From CAIVAT01 sp964473485 (GTDB lineage: Bacteria > Bacteroidota > Bacteroidia > Bacteroidales > FEN-979), in assembly GCA_964473485.1 (NCBI GenBank), contig CAYYPH010000003.1, forward strand, positions 1-64,000: a DNA stretch of 64,000 nt, given 5' to 3'. This document shows, in pieces, positions 16,654 to 26,229 of the stretch (the stretch's first letter is position 1; each line of letters starts with the position of its first letter). The notes under the pieces are model-generated. The model worked only from the letters and a program-made list of their open reading frames with translations. It was not told where the DNA came from and did no database searches. A program made the position numbers and the translations under genes.

Positions 16654-18856
16654 CTACAATGCAACCACCCCGGTCGAGCCGGCGGTGTATGCAGCCATGA
16701 AGCCTTACCTGGAGGAGTATTTCGGCAATCCATCGAGTTCCCACCGGTTCGGTCTTGAAACCAAAAAGGCCATAATCCTGGCCCGGGAACAGGTGGCACA
16801 AATGCTGAACGCCTCTCCCGGTGAGATCATTTTTACCAGCGGAGGTACCGAATCCAACAATTTTGCGCTGAAGGGGGCGGCCCATGCCATGAGGCACCGG
16901 GGCAACCACCTGATCACATCGGCCATCGAACACCCTTCGGTCATGGAGGTTTTCAGGTACCTTGAAAAGAATGGTTTTGAGGTGACCTACCTGCCGGTGG
17001 ATGAATACGGATTGGTTGACATGAGAGCATTGACAGATGCTTTCAGGGCAACGACGATCCTGGTATCGGTGATGCATGCCAACAACGAAGTGGGAACAAT
17101 ACAGCCTGTCGGGGAGATCGGAGATGCATGCCGCACCCGCGGGATATTGTTTCATACGGATGCCGCCCAGTCGGTTGGAAAGATTCCGGTCGACGTACAG
17201 GTCATGAAGGTGGACTTACTCACGGTGGCTGGTCATAAGTTTTATGCTCCCAAGGGGATCGGGGCGCTCTATGTCCGGCAGGGGGTAAGGCTCGAAAAGC
17301 TGATCCACGGCGCCGATCATGAATCGAACCTGAGGGCCGGAACCGAGAATGTTGTTCACATTGTCGGTTTGGGCGCTGCAGCCTCCCTGGTCACCAATGC
17401 CTGGAACCGGACGGATCCGGGCACAGGGGTGAAGGAGCGGATGAGTGTGTTGAAAAACCGCTTACTGGAAGGGATTCAAAAAAGCTGCCCGGGAACAAGG
17501 CAAAACGGTCACCCAACAGTTTGTCTCCCCAACACGCTGAATATATCATTTCCTGGTGTGGAGGCTGGGTTGTTGCTCGGAGCCATGCCGGGGGTGGCGG
17601 CCTCGGCTGGTGCCGCCTGCCATACCGACCGCGATGAAATATCGGGTGTGTTGCAGGCCATGGGGGTCCCTGCTGACCTGGCGACAGGATCCATCCGTTT
17701 CTCCCTGGGCCGTTATTCCACGGAGGAGGAGATCGACGAGGCCATTGGTATCATCGGTAAAACATACCGCAGTCTGACAACGGACGAACGGGCGGAAAAG
17801 GCCAACTTACCCGCCGGGCCGGTTGTGAAGCTGACCGGATATACGCAAAGCCTCGGTTGCGCCTGCAAAATTCGACCGCAACTCCTGGAGCGGATCCTGC
17901 GTGAACTGCCGGCGACTATGGGCAAACAGGTCCTAGTGGGACCGGAAACTTCCGATGATGCGTCCGTATTCGCCATCAGCGACGATTTGGCCATTGTTCA
18001 GAGTGTTGATTTTATCCCTCCGGTGGTGGATGACCCTTTTATGTACGGGGCAATTGCTGCCGCCAATGCGCTCAGCGACATTTACGCCATGGGAGGGGTT
18101 CCGGCCTTTGCTTTGAGCATCGTCGGGTTTCCCGACCAGGTTCTCCCGGCCGGGGTGCTGACCATGATCCTGAAGGGAGCGGCCTCGAAGGCCTCCGAGG
18201 CAGGGATTGAGATCCTGGGGGGGCATACCATCGGGGACCGGGAGCCGAAATTTGGCCTGGTGGTCACCGGTTTTGTTGAGCCGGCGAAAATTCTCCGCAA
18301 TTCCACAGCCCGCCCGGGTGACGTGCTGATCCTTACCAAGCCCCTGGGATCAGGTATCGTGACTACGGCAATAAAACGGGGGTTAGCCAGTGAAGCGGAG
18401 GCTGCAGAAGTGATGGCAGTGATGGCGGAGCTGAACCGGAAGGCGGCCCTGGTCATCAATGACTTCCCGGTGAATGCCTGCACCGACGTTACCGGCTTTG
18501 GCCTGCTGGGTCACCTGAAGGAGATGGTGAAAGGTTCCGCAGTAAGGGCGGTGGTTCATGCGGGTGCGGTACCGCTTATCAAGGCGGCTATGAAATTTGC
18601 CTCCGAAGGTATCATCCCGGGTGGGACCCGCAACAACCTTGATTTTACCGCTGATATAACGGTGTGGGACGAGAACCTGCCGGATGTCACCAGGCTGATC
18701 CTGGCCGATGCGCAAACTTCCGGAGGCCTCCTGATCTCGGTACCTGAACATTACGGAGTGCAGATGGTTGTGAAACTGAAGGAGGAGGGCATCCCTGAGG
18801 CCTCCGTTATCGGTGCCATCCTTGAGGGAGAGCCTGCCATCCGTGTAGTTGGGTAA
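16634..18856 (+). CDS. selD: Cysteine desulfurase / selenide, water dikinase fusion
   Basis: A 740-residue two-domain enzyme. Residues 1-380 are a NifS/IscS-type PLP enzyme: TSGGTESNNFAL, the PLP lysine K202 in the AGHKF motif, and the mobile-loop cysteine C329 (AGAACHTD). Residues about 397-740 are SelD: the catalytic Cys409-Ala-Cys411-Lys412 cluster, TSDDASVF, and Gly-rich ATP-binding stretches (GGHTIGDREPKFG). SelD makes selenophosphate from selenide and ATP; the desulfurase half can deliver selenium from selenocysteine. The fusion would channel selenide directly. The SelD active site uses Cys, not selenocysteine, as no in-frame UGA is present. The start is ATG 16634 rather than TTG 16628. 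Coupled to mnmH. Confidence 0.92.
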   Translation: MKPIYLDYNATTPVEPAVYAAMKPYLEEYFGNPSSSHRFGLETKKAIILAREQVAQMLNASPGEIIFTSGGTESNNFALKGAAHAMRHRGNHLITSAIEHPSVMEVFRYLEKNGFEVTYLPVDEYGLVDMRALTDAFRATTILVSVMHANNEVGTIQPVGEIGDACRTRGILFHTDAAQSVGKIPVDVQVMKVDLLTVAGHKFYAPKGIGALYVRQGVRLEKLIHGADHESNLRAGTENVVHIVGLGAAASLVTNAWNRTDPGTGVKERMSVLKNRLLEGIQKSCPGTRQNGHPTVCLPNTLNISFPGVEAGLLLGAMPGVAASAGAACHTDRDEISGVLQAMGVPADLATGSIRFSLGRYSTEEEIDEAIGIIGKTYRSLTTDERAEKANLPAGPVVKLTGYTQSLGCACKIRPQLLERILRELPATMGKQVLVGPETSDDASVFAISDDLAIVQSVDFIPPVVDDPFMYGAIAAANALSDIYAMGGVPAFALSIVGFPDQVLPAGVLTMILKGAASKASEAGIEILGGHTIGDREPKFGLVVTGFVEPAKILRNSTARPGDVLILTKPLGSGIVTTAIKRGLASEAEAAEVMAVMAELNRKAALVINDFPVNACTDVTGFGLLGHLKEMVKGSAVRAVVHAGAVPLIKAAMKFASEGIIPGGTRNNLDFTADITVWDENLPDVTRLILADAQTSGGLLISVPEHYGVQMVVKLKEEGIPEASVIGAILEGEPAIRVVG

Positions 18857-18867
18857 GTTCTGCCGGT

Positions 18868-20658
18868 TTATTCCGATATCTTTTTCAGTTCCGTCAGCGT
18901 GTTCAGATTACTGATCTTTCCCACAGGGTAGATGCCCCGTCTCTGATCGGCATAGGGGGTACGATGGTAGAACCAGTTCAGCACCTGGTAGGGATTTTTC
19001 ATGAACGTGGAATCCTCCGCCTTTTTTTTTACGAACGCTGCATTCAGTGCAGCATCCTTTTCAAGCATATCCTTCGCCATCTTTTCCAGTACGTATGACT
19101 CTCCGTATTCTTTCTGTTCCATGATGGCATCGAAGAAACCCCAGTAAAGATACGATCCGTTACCCCTGGGTTCAAGGATATGGGGGATGATACGGGCGGC
19201 TGGTTGCATCACCTCGACCAGCGCAGAACCGGCCGGGAACCATCTCTTTTCGCTGATCTCGTCGTATTCGATATTGGTCATGGCAAGTCTTCCTTCGTAT
19301 GTCTGCTGCTGCCATTTCGGATTCTTGAACCGGTAAGTGTCAATGGCCAGCGTGGTATCCCTTTTCAGACGGGTCATCCGGATGCCGTGAAGTTCCATCC
19401 GGTCGATCACATCGCGCCACTCGGCGGGAACGATATAAGCCACGGGAAGCCTGACCCCGGCAGTTACAACCGATTTCGAAAAGTAGGGGATACTGAAAGT
19501 AACGGGAGTGTCACCGTATTCAAACCAGGTGCCGCCGCTGATCGCACTGTTCCTGGTCTCATAGGCAATCCCTTTGAAGCTGACCATAACGCTGTCGGTC
19601 ATCGAGGTTTCGAACTGTAGCGGGAAAGGCTGGCTGAGAAATTCCTGCCCGGATACATAACGGTCAGCCTCCCGGATCAGCCTGGCCAGGTTGTCATGTT
19701 CTCTGGCAAGGATACTGAGACTGGCAACCAGGCTATGGTAAGTTGCTGATACCCTTTGATCGTATGGTTTCAGCATATGGGTCTCGATAAGCAGACCTGG
19801 CCGGTTCCTTATGGCGGTGTATCCCTGCGAAAGCATGGGTGGCGCCACCTCCGTAATAAGCCCGCTCCTGGGGTCATGCCAGTTTCTGAAGTCGACGTAG
19901 GGAAACACAGGCATGCCGTGCTGTTCCATGTCGGCCGTAAAGAGGGGGATAAAGGTTTTCGCCGACCATGCCGTCAGTCCCTGGTCCATCTCTCCGTGTA
20001 TTTCCATCAGGTAGGTGAGCACATACTGGTAATCGGCCCCGTCGGTGGTGTGGGTGTCGATGAAAAAATCAGGTAGCCAGCGGTTGAACATCCGCAGCCA
20101 TGCCTGCATCTCAGGAGCATCGGCCTTGAGGAAATCGCGGTTGAGGTTCAGGTTGTTTGCGGTAGTCCGCCAGCCCATCTCCTCCGGGCCGTTCTGGTTG
20201 ATCCTGTTGTAGCGACCGAACCGTTCGTGTCCGTCGGTATTGAAAATGGGGATAAAAAGGATCGATACATGTTCGAGCAGACGGCGGTGCTTACCCAGGA
20301 TGGCAATGTCACGGAATAGCATGAGCCCGGCATCTTTACCGTCGGGCTCCCCGGCATGAATGCAGGCCTGAACCAGCAGGATGATGCGTCCGGCCCTGCG
20401 GATGGAGGCAGGGTCATTCAATCCCTCGCGATCAAGGATCAGCAAAGGAAGAAGACGACCCTGCGGACTTTTTCCGAAACTGGTAAAGGTGATCTCCGCG
20501 GATGCCAGGTCCAGCCGTTCACAATAATCGATGGTCTCATGGTACCTGGGTGTCTCCTTCTTTCCCGATCGCTCATACCAGGTCTCCCAGTCAGCCGTTT
20601 GGGCGAAACACAAACTGTTGAAAAAGAACAAGATCAGGAAGAAAATCCGAACATTCAT
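18868..20658 (-). CDS. Exported M14-family zinc carboxypeptidase
   Basis: A 596-residue exported metallopeptidase. The signal peptide is at about 1-20 (hydrophobic run ending CFAQ). The M14 domain has zinc ligands H101 and E104 (H-x2-E in CIHAGEPDG) and H203 (DTHTTDG); E292 (GLLIETH) is a good candidate for the catalytic glutamate. The C-terminal 280 residues have no motif I recognise and may be a beta domain. M14 enzymes remove C-terminal residues or cleave peptidoglycan amides. A longer frame starting at 20706 exists, but a TATGTTTG promoter element sits inside that extension and the ATG at 20658 leads straight into the signal peptide. It converges with selD 11 bases away. Confidence 0.87.
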   Translation of the reverse strand: MNVRIFFLILFFFNSLCFAQTADWETWYERSGKKETPRYHETIDYCERLDLASAEITFTSFGKSPQGRLLPLLILDREGLNDPASIRRAGRIILLVQACIHAGEPDGKDAGLMLFRDIAILGKHRRLLEHVSILFIPIFNTDGHERFGRYNRINQNGPEEMGWRTTANNLNLNRDFLKADAPEMQAWLRMFNRWLPDFFIDTHTTDGADYQYVLTYLMEIHGEMDQGLTAWSAKTFIPLFTADMEQHGMPVFPYVDFRNWHDPRSGLITEVAPPMLSQGYTAIRNRPGLLIETHMLKPYDQRVSATYHSLVASLSILAREHDNLARLIREADRYVSGQEFLSQPFPLQFETSMTDSVMVSFKGIAYETRNSAISGGTWFEYGDTPVTFSIPYFSKSVVTAGVRLPVAYIVPAEWRDVIDRMELHGIRMTRLKRDTTLAIDTYRFKNPKWQQQTYEGRLAMTNIEYDEISEKRWFPAGSALVEVMQPAARIIPHILEPRGNGSYLYWGFFDAIMEQKEYGESYVLEKMAKDMLEKDAALNAAFVKKKAEDSTFMKNPYQVLNWFYHRTPYADQRRGIYPVGKISNLNTLTELKKISE

Positions 20659-20678
20659 AGCAGCATTACTTTTTCTTT

Positions 20679-20706
20679 CAAACATACTAAAAAGGAAAAA
20701 CTTCAA
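20679..20706 (-). promoter_or_regulatory. Putative promoter of the M14 peptidase
   Basis: TATGTTTG on the minus strand at 20686-20679 (exact TAnnTTTG) with a TTG at 20706-20704, 17 bases upstream, slightly shorter than usual. It decides the start at 20658, since the longer frame would begin inside the promoter. Confidence 0.5.
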
Positions 20707-20724
20707 GAAACTTTTTACCCTTAA

Positions 20725-20758
20725 TTTGTTTCTGACCCGTTAATTTTTCCTACTTTTG
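20725..20758 (+). promoter_or_regulatory. Putative promoter of the tetR-tolC unit
   Basis: TTTG at 20725-20728 and TACTTTTG at 20751-20758, an exact -7 match with 22 bases between. The leader before the ATG at 20844 is about 80 bases, long enough to contain an operator. Confidence 0.55.
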
Positions 20759-20843
20759 CCCGTCAAATCCCCGGCTGGTTCACGGTCTATCCCCCGGTGT
20801 ATCTGGATCGGACGGTTTCATTCATCATTTTTTTTGATCATAG

Positions 20844-21470
20844 ATGGAAATCACATTAGTCAATATTCTTGAAAGGGTCAGGGAGCTTTTTTACAAGTAT
20901 GGCGTCAGAAGTGTTTCGATCGACGACATCTGCCGCGACCTTGGTATATCGAAGAAAAAGCTCTACCAGTTTGTGAAAGGGAAAAACGAGCTTGTGGAAA
21001 AACTGCTCGAGTTGGAACGGCAGCATTTTGAGGCCATTTTCGACCGGAACAATTTCGACGGGGTTAATTCCATCGATGTTCTCCTGACTGTAAGCCGTGA
21101 ACTGGGAGAAAGGTTCTGGGACATCAGTCCGTCAATGACCTTCGACCTGAAAAAGTATTATCCCGACATTTATCACCGTCACGTGGAGGAGCGGGTGGAG
21201 TCGATCCAGGAAAAGATCACCCAGAACATCCGCAAAGGCATTTCCAACGGCATGTATCGTGATGACCTGAGTATTGAACTGGTAGCCAGGTTGTACATCC
21301 GCCGGCTGCTCGACCTTCACAATCCTGACTTTTTCCCGGCCGATAAATTCTCGTTCCAGACGCTCTTCGATGTCATGTTCGACAATTTTATCCGGGGCAT
21401 TTCCAACCAGCGGGGAATTGATTATTATGAAAAGCAGAAAAAGAAAGTAAACTTTAAAAAATTCAACTAA
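20844..21470 (+). CDS. TetR-family transcriptional regulator (efflux unit, first)
   Basis: A 208-residue regulator. The N-terminal DNA-binding domain (about 5-55) has the helix-turn-helix YGVRSVSIDDICRDLGISKK. The C-terminal domain contains SPSMTFDLKKYYPDIY, closely matching NPSMEYDIRKYYPELY in the second TetR gene at 27473, so the two are paralogues of a Bacteroidota-type subfamily. It is followed 3 bases later by a TolC-type gene, and probably controls the efflux genes around it. The ligand is unknown. The basic C-terminal tail (KQKKKVNFKKF) is unusual but unexplained. Confidence 0.88.
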   Translation: MEITLVNILERVRELFYKYGVRSVSIDDICRDLGISKKKLYQFVKGKNELVEKLLELERQHFEAIFDRNNFDGVNSIDVLLTVSRELGERFWDISPSMTFDLKKYYPDIYHRHVEERVESIQEKITQNIRKGISNGMYRDDLSIELVARLYIRRLLDLHNPDFFPADKFSFQTLFDVMFDNFIRGISNQRGIDYYEKQKKKVNFKKFN

Positions 21471-21473
21471 CCG

Positions 21474-22844
21474 ATGAAATACCTCTTTTGCTCCATTCTT
21501 TTGGTCCTGGGCGCTGCCGGATTGAATCAGGTCTGCGCCCAGCAACCCGGGCAGGACGCCCCGAATGAGGTTCTCCATTTTTCGCTTCAACAGGCCCAGG
21601 CTTACGCCTACGAGCACAATTACGACCTGATGAATTCAGCCACCGACGTGGAGATCGCCCGCCGGATGGTCAAACAGAACACGGCAATCGGCCTACCGCA
21701 GATCAACGCCGGGGTCGACTATATGGACTACCTGCTCATGCCCACCCAGATGATCCCCAACTTTTTCAGCCAGCCCCCAAATCCAAACGAGCTGATACCT
21801 GTCAAGTTCGGAGCCACTTACAACATGACCCTGAAAGGAACGGTTACCCAGCTTATTTACAGCGGACAGTACCTGGTGGGCCTGCAAACGGCCAAAGCCT
21901 ATCTCGAGACATCGCGGCAGAAAAATGTCAAAGACAAAGTGGATGTTCGCGACCAGGTAGCTGATGTTTATATCAGCCTGCTGGTATTGGATGAAGGCAT
22001 CAAGATCCTCGATTCAACCTATGTGGTGGTCAGTAAACTCGTCGAAGAGGCCAGAAAGAGCTACAAAGTCGGGTTGATCGAAGACATCGAGGTCGATCAG
22101 GCTGACCTGAACCGGTCGAACCTCTGGGCCACGCTTACCTATACCAAAAATCAGCAAACCCTGGTCTACGCCCGGCTTAAATTCCTGATCGGGCTTAAGG
22201 ACAACCAGGAGATGGTGCTGACCGATGATCTGAACGGACTGCTGGCGCAGGTGAACCGCGAAGAATTGCTCAACCGCCCGTTCGACTACCGGACCAATAT
22301 CGATTTCGTCCTGCTGAAAAAGGCCGACTATCTTACCTATATGAAATACAAACTCTCGAAAACGGCATACCAGCCTTCATTGAGCGCTTTCCTTGGCGCT
22401 TCCACAAGCGCCCAGCGGAATGAATGGTCGTTTTTCAACACCAGCGAGGTATGGTACCCCACGGTTAATTTCGGGGTGTCGCTTTCTATTCCGGTATGGA
22501 GCAGTGGCAGCAGGAAGTATGCCGTCGACCAGGCCCGCCTGGAGTTTGAAAAGACCAAAGTGACCGATGAGAAGATGAGGGTAGGACTTGAATTACAGGT
22601 GGCCACGGCCCGCACCGAGTTCAGCAACGCTTACGCGATCTACCAGAACAAAGTAAAAGGATTTGAGACCTCGCTGAAGATCTATAACAAGACCATGGAG
22701 AAATACAAGCAGGGAATGGCAGGGAGCACCGATCTTAACCAGCGGTATCAGCAATTCCTCGCTGCCAACAACGATTATCTTCAGTCAATCTACGCGGTGC
22801 TCAGCCAGAAGATCAGGCTGAACAAACTGCTCGAAAAATTCTGA
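21474..22844 (+). CDS. TolC-family outer-membrane efflux protein
   Basis: A 456-residue protein with a signal peptide (about 1-22, ending VCAQ) and two long alpha-helical repeats typical of the TolC/OEP family, with beta strands near residues 70-110 and 285-330. It forms the outer-membrane channel of a tripartite pump. It is 3 bases from the upstream tetR gene and converges, with 6 bases between, on the RND pump gene, whose adaptor lies beyond. All three pump parts are therefore adjacent but in two opposing transcripts. Confidence 0.92.
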   Translation: MKYLFCSILLVLGAAGLNQVCAQQPGQDAPNEVLHFSLQQAQAYAYEHNYDLMNSATDVEIARRMVKQNTAIGLPQINAGVDYMDYLLMPTQMIPNFFSQPPNPNELIPVKFGATYNMTLKGTVTQLIYSGQYLVGLQTAKAYLETSRQKNVKDKVDVRDQVADVYISLLVLDEGIKILDSTYVVVSKLVEEARKSYKVGLIEDIEVDQADLNRSNLWATLTYTKNQQTLVYARLKFLIGLKDNQEMVLTDDLNGLLAQVNREELLNRPFDYRTNIDFVLLKKADYLTYMKYKLSKTAYQPSLSAFLGASTSAQRNEWSFFNTSEVWYPTVNFGVSLSIPVWSSGSRKYAVDQARLEFEKTKVTDEKMRVGLELQVATARTEFSNAYAIYQNKVKGFETSLKIYNKTMEKYKQGMAGSTDLNQRYQQFLAANNDYLQSIYAVLSQKIRLNKLLEKF

Positions 22845-22850
22845 CGAGAC

Positions 22851-25800
22851 CTATCTGGTTTTCCTGTTCGATTTTCTCCTTTTCCACCTGATCTTCATCT
22901 GGGTGTCAATCAGCACCATGGCCGGAACGAAGATGAGGGTCAGGAATGTGGCAAAGCTTAAACCGAAGATGATGGTCCACGAAAGCGGCCCCCAGAATGC
23001 CACGCTGTCGCCGCCGAAATGAATCTGCGGATCGAGGTGGGTGAAGAGGGTTTCGAAGTTGATGTTCATCCCGACCGCAAGCGGTACCAGTCCGAGCATG
23101 GTAGCGGTGGCAGTGAGTATGACGGGGGTGACCCTGGTTTTGCCCGCGTTGATAATGGAATCTTTGGTTTTCTGCCCCCGCTGCTTCAGTTCATCGCAGA
23201 ATTCAACGATCAGTATACCGTTCCTGACCACGATCCCGCCAAGGGCAACGATACCCAGTCCGGTCATGATGATGCTGATCGACATACCGAAGATGGCGAT
23301 GCCCAGCAATACCCCGATGATACTGAATAAAACCTCACTCAATATGATCAACGACTTGCTGAGTGACCCGAACTGGGTGATCAGGATAAAGAAGATCAGA
23401 CCGATCGCAATCAGCATGGCCTTGCCCAGGAAGGCTGTCGTTTCGGCCTGGTCCTCCTGTTCGCCGGTGAGACTGATCTCGATCCCTCTGGGTCTTTCAA
23501 AAGCAGGGAGCGCTTTTTTTATCGAACCAACCACCTCATTGGCCGTATAACCCGACAATACCTCCGATGAGAGGGTGATGACCCGCTTGAGATTTTTCCG
23601 CTTGATCCCTCCGTAAGTCTCCTTGTACTGTATCGAGGCCACCGACGAAACCGGGATTTGTCGGAGTTGCCCCGAATTCATGTCGCGGTAAGTGATCCGG
23701 GTGTTGAGGATCTGGCTGATGTTGGTGCGTTCGTTTTCAGCGAACCGGAGCTGAATCGGGTATTCATCTTCATCCTCCTTGTATTTGGAGATCTCCTTTC
23801 CGTAAATGGCGGTGCGCAATTCCATGCCGATCTGCCCGAGTGACAGTCCTTCGCGGTTGGCCCTGATCCTGTCGATATCGACAATGATTTCGGGCTTGTT
23901 GTTGACAAAATCCGATTTCAATTTTTCAATTCCCGGGATGTTTATTGAATCGAGGAAGGATTGGAATGCGATGGAAGTTGCGATCAGTTCGTCGAGGTTC
24001 TCACCGGCAATCTCGATGTTGATGGGTTTCCCGGTCGGCGGTCCCATCTGGTTTTTCATGACACTGATGGTGGTGCCGGGAATATTCTTCAGGTTTTTCC
24101 TGATTGAATCCATGATGGTCTGGGTGGAGACACCCTGCCGGTATTTGCTTTCCACAAAGTTCACGGTCACCTTTCCTTTGTTGGTGGATACCGAACGATC
24201 GAAAAGACCTTCTCCGGCTCCGAAACCCACATTGGCGATCACCGATTCAACCACCGGGTTATCCTTGCCAAGTACCTGGTTAATCTTTTCCTCCACCATC
24301 CTGGTTACCGAATCGGTCACCAGCTGGTCGGTGCCTTCGGGAAGCTTGATGAAGACATTGACATACACCGGATTGTTGTTGGGAAAGAACAACACTTTTG
24401 GTTTGGTGATCCCCGTAAGAACAAAGGTGAAGATGAGCAGACCGGTGACGATGAACAGCAGGTACCATGGATTCCTTCCTTTTAGGGCGATGATGAGGCT
24501 CTTTTCGTAAATACGCATGATGGCCGGCCAGGTCTTTTCCTGGAAACCTATGATGGCTTTTTTCAGCACCAGGCGGTAAAAACCGTTAAGTAGCAGGGCG
24601 GTGGTGAGGATATTGCCCATGGTGAACCCGCCTGAAACATAGGAGATCACTGCAAGGGTAGCCAGGATAATGGATATGATGATCAGTCTTTTCCGGTTGC
24701 CCCGCTTGTTGGGTTCGTCATATTCGTGTTTCATGAATGAGACCGCGAATACAGGGTTAATGATGTAAGCCACGAACAGGGAGGCAAAAAGGGTCAGGAT
24801 GAGGGTGACGGGGAGGTAGTACATGAATTTGCCAACGATCCCGGGCCAGAAGGCAAGCGGGAAAAACGGGGCAAGGGTGGTGAGCGTTCCCGAAAGAATG
24901 GGCAGGAACACTTCGCCGGCCGCATTTTTTGCCGCCTTTACGATGTCGTGCTCATCCTTGTGCAACCGGTGCGTGTTCTCGATGACCACAATGGCATCGT
25001 CGACAATGATGCCGAGTGCAAAAATAAATCCGAACATCACGATCATGTTCATGGTGAATCCCAGTCCCGGCATGATCATGTAAGCAACGAAAATCGACAA
25101 AGGCACCGATAACCCTACAAAGAAAGCGTTGTTGAAGCCCATGAAAAACATCAGGATGATGACCACCAGGAGAAATCCGATGATGATGGTGTTGTTGAGT
25201 TCCTCAAGGGTGCTCCTGGTAAACCGCGACTGGTCGCCGGTCAGGGTTACCGTGAGGTCGGGAGGAAAGGTCGTTTTTTGCAGGTCGGCAATGATCGCCT
25301 TGATCTGATCGGCGGCATGCAGCAGGTTCTCTCCGCTTTTTTTGATCACGTTCAGGGTGATGACGTTTTTCCCTCCCAGACGTGCGAAACTCTCCTGTTC
25401 CTTGAAAGAATCCCGAACCTCGGCGATGTCCTGGATATAGACGATAGCCCCGCTGGAGGATTTCAGCACAATATTTTTGATCTGCTCGGGGGTTTTGAAT
25501 TGCCCGGTAACACGGATGGTGTATTTGGTGCCGAAGGAGGTAATGGTGCCGGCAGAGATGGTCACGTTTTCGGCCGAAACCGCCGACTCGATGTCGCGGA
25601 ACGACACACTGGCAGCCTGCATCTTGTACATGTCGACATTAATGTGTATCTCGCGTTCAAGTGCACCTACGATATCCACCCGGGTGATCTCCTTCACCGA
25701 CTCGATCCGGTCCTGGGCATCCTCGGCAAACTTCTTAAGTTTCTGCAGATCATAATTCCCCGACAAGTTGATATTCATAATGGGAAATTCGGAGAAATCT

Positions 25801-26222
25801 ACCTCCACGATTTCCGGCTCTTTCGGAAGATTGTTCGGCAGGTTGGTCTTTGACTTGTCGACGGCGTCTCTCACCCTCTGTTTGGCTTCTGAAACCTCAA
25901 TCCCCGGGTTGAACTCCACGACGATGGTGGAGAAATCCTGGACCGAATTACTTGTGATCTTCTTCACATCGGCCAGCGACTTGCATTGTTTCTCAATGGG
26001 GCGGGTTACCAGGTTCTCCATGTCTTCGGGCGAGGTGCCCGGATAAACCGTGTTGACCAGGATGGTAGGGATGACGATCTCTGGAAACTGCTCCTTTGGG
26101 ATGCTGAAATAGGATAGTAAACCCAGCGACGTAATGAAAATGGTAAGCACATAGATGCTGGTCTTGTTGTCGATGGCCCAGCTGGTCGCAAAGAACTCTT
26201 TGAGCTTGAAGTCTTTTTTCAT
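22851..26222 (-). CDS. RND-family inner-membrane efflux transporter
   Basis: A 1123-residue pump protein of the AcrB/HAE-type RND superfamily. It has a first transmembrane helix near residue 20, two large periplasmic loops and two six-helix bundles. The adjacent aspartates in the fourth helix (IIVDDAIVVIENTHRL) are the proton-relay residues expected for an active pump. The soluble part contains the PEIVEVDFSEFPIMNINLSG porter stretch. An insertion of extra hydrophobic sequence is visible between helices 6 and 7 (about residues 510-560), longer than in AcrB. ATG 26222 is chosen; a longer frame overlaps the upstream adaptor gene. It lies 7 bases after the adaptor gene in the same operon. Confidence 0.92.
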   Translation of the reverse strand: MKKDFKLKEFFATSWAIDNKTSIYVLTIFITSLGLLSYFSIPKEQFPEIVIPTILVNTVYPGTSPEDMENLVTRPIEKQCKSLADVKKITSNSVQDFSTIVVEFNPGIEVSEAKQRVRDAVDKSKTNLPNNLPKEPEIVEVDFSEFPIMNINLSGNYDLQKLKKFAEDAQDRIESVKEITRVDIVGALEREIHINVDMYKMQAASVSFRDIESAVSAENVTISAGTITSFGTKYTIRVTGQFKTPEQIKNIVLKSSSGAIVYIQDIAEVRDSFKEQESFARLGGKNVITLNVIKKSGENLLHAADQIKAIIADLQKTTFPPDLTVTLTGDQSRFTRSTLEELNNTIIIGFLLVVIILMFFMGFNNAFFVGLSVPLSIFVAYMIMPGLGFTMNMIVMFGFIFALGIIVDDAIVVIENTHRLHKDEHDIVKAAKNAAGEVFLPILSGTLTTLAPFFPLAFWPGIVGKFMYYLPVTLILTLFASLFVAYIINPVFAVSFMKHEYDEPNKRGNRKRLIIISIILATLAVISYVSGGFTMGNILTTALLLNGFYRLVLKKAIIGFQEKTWPAIMRIYEKSLIIALKGRNPWYLLFIVTGLLIFTFVLTGITKPKVLFFPNNNPVYVNVFIKLPEGTDQLVTDSVTRMVEEKINQVLGKDNPVVESVIANVGFGAGEGLFDRSVSTNKGKVTVNFVESKYRQGVSTQTIMDSIRKNLKNIPGTTISVMKNQMGPPTGKPINIEIAGENLDELIATSIAFQSFLDSINIPGIEKLKSDFVNNKPEIIVDIDRIRANREGLSLGQIGMELRTAIYGKEISKYKEDEDEYPIQLRFAENERTNISQILNTRITYRDMNSGQLRQIPVSSVASIQYKETYGGIKRKNLKRVITLSSEVLSGYTANEVVGSIKKALPAFERPRGIEISLTGEQEDQAETTAFLGKAMLIAIGLIFFILITQFGSLSKSLIILSEVLFSIIGVLLGIAIFGMSISIIMTGLGIVALGGIVVRNGILIVEFCDELKQRGQKTKDSIINAGKTRVTPVILTATATMLGLVPLAVGMNINFETLFTHLDPQIHFGGDSVAFWGPLSWTIIFGLSFATFLTLIFVPAMVLIDTQMKIRWKRRKSNRKTR

Positions 26223-26229
26223 AAGCCTT

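Noticed and set aside
16634..18856. Selenocysteine in the SelD half
   Set aside because: The catalytic position is a TGC cysteine codon; no in-frame TGA is found in the reading frame.
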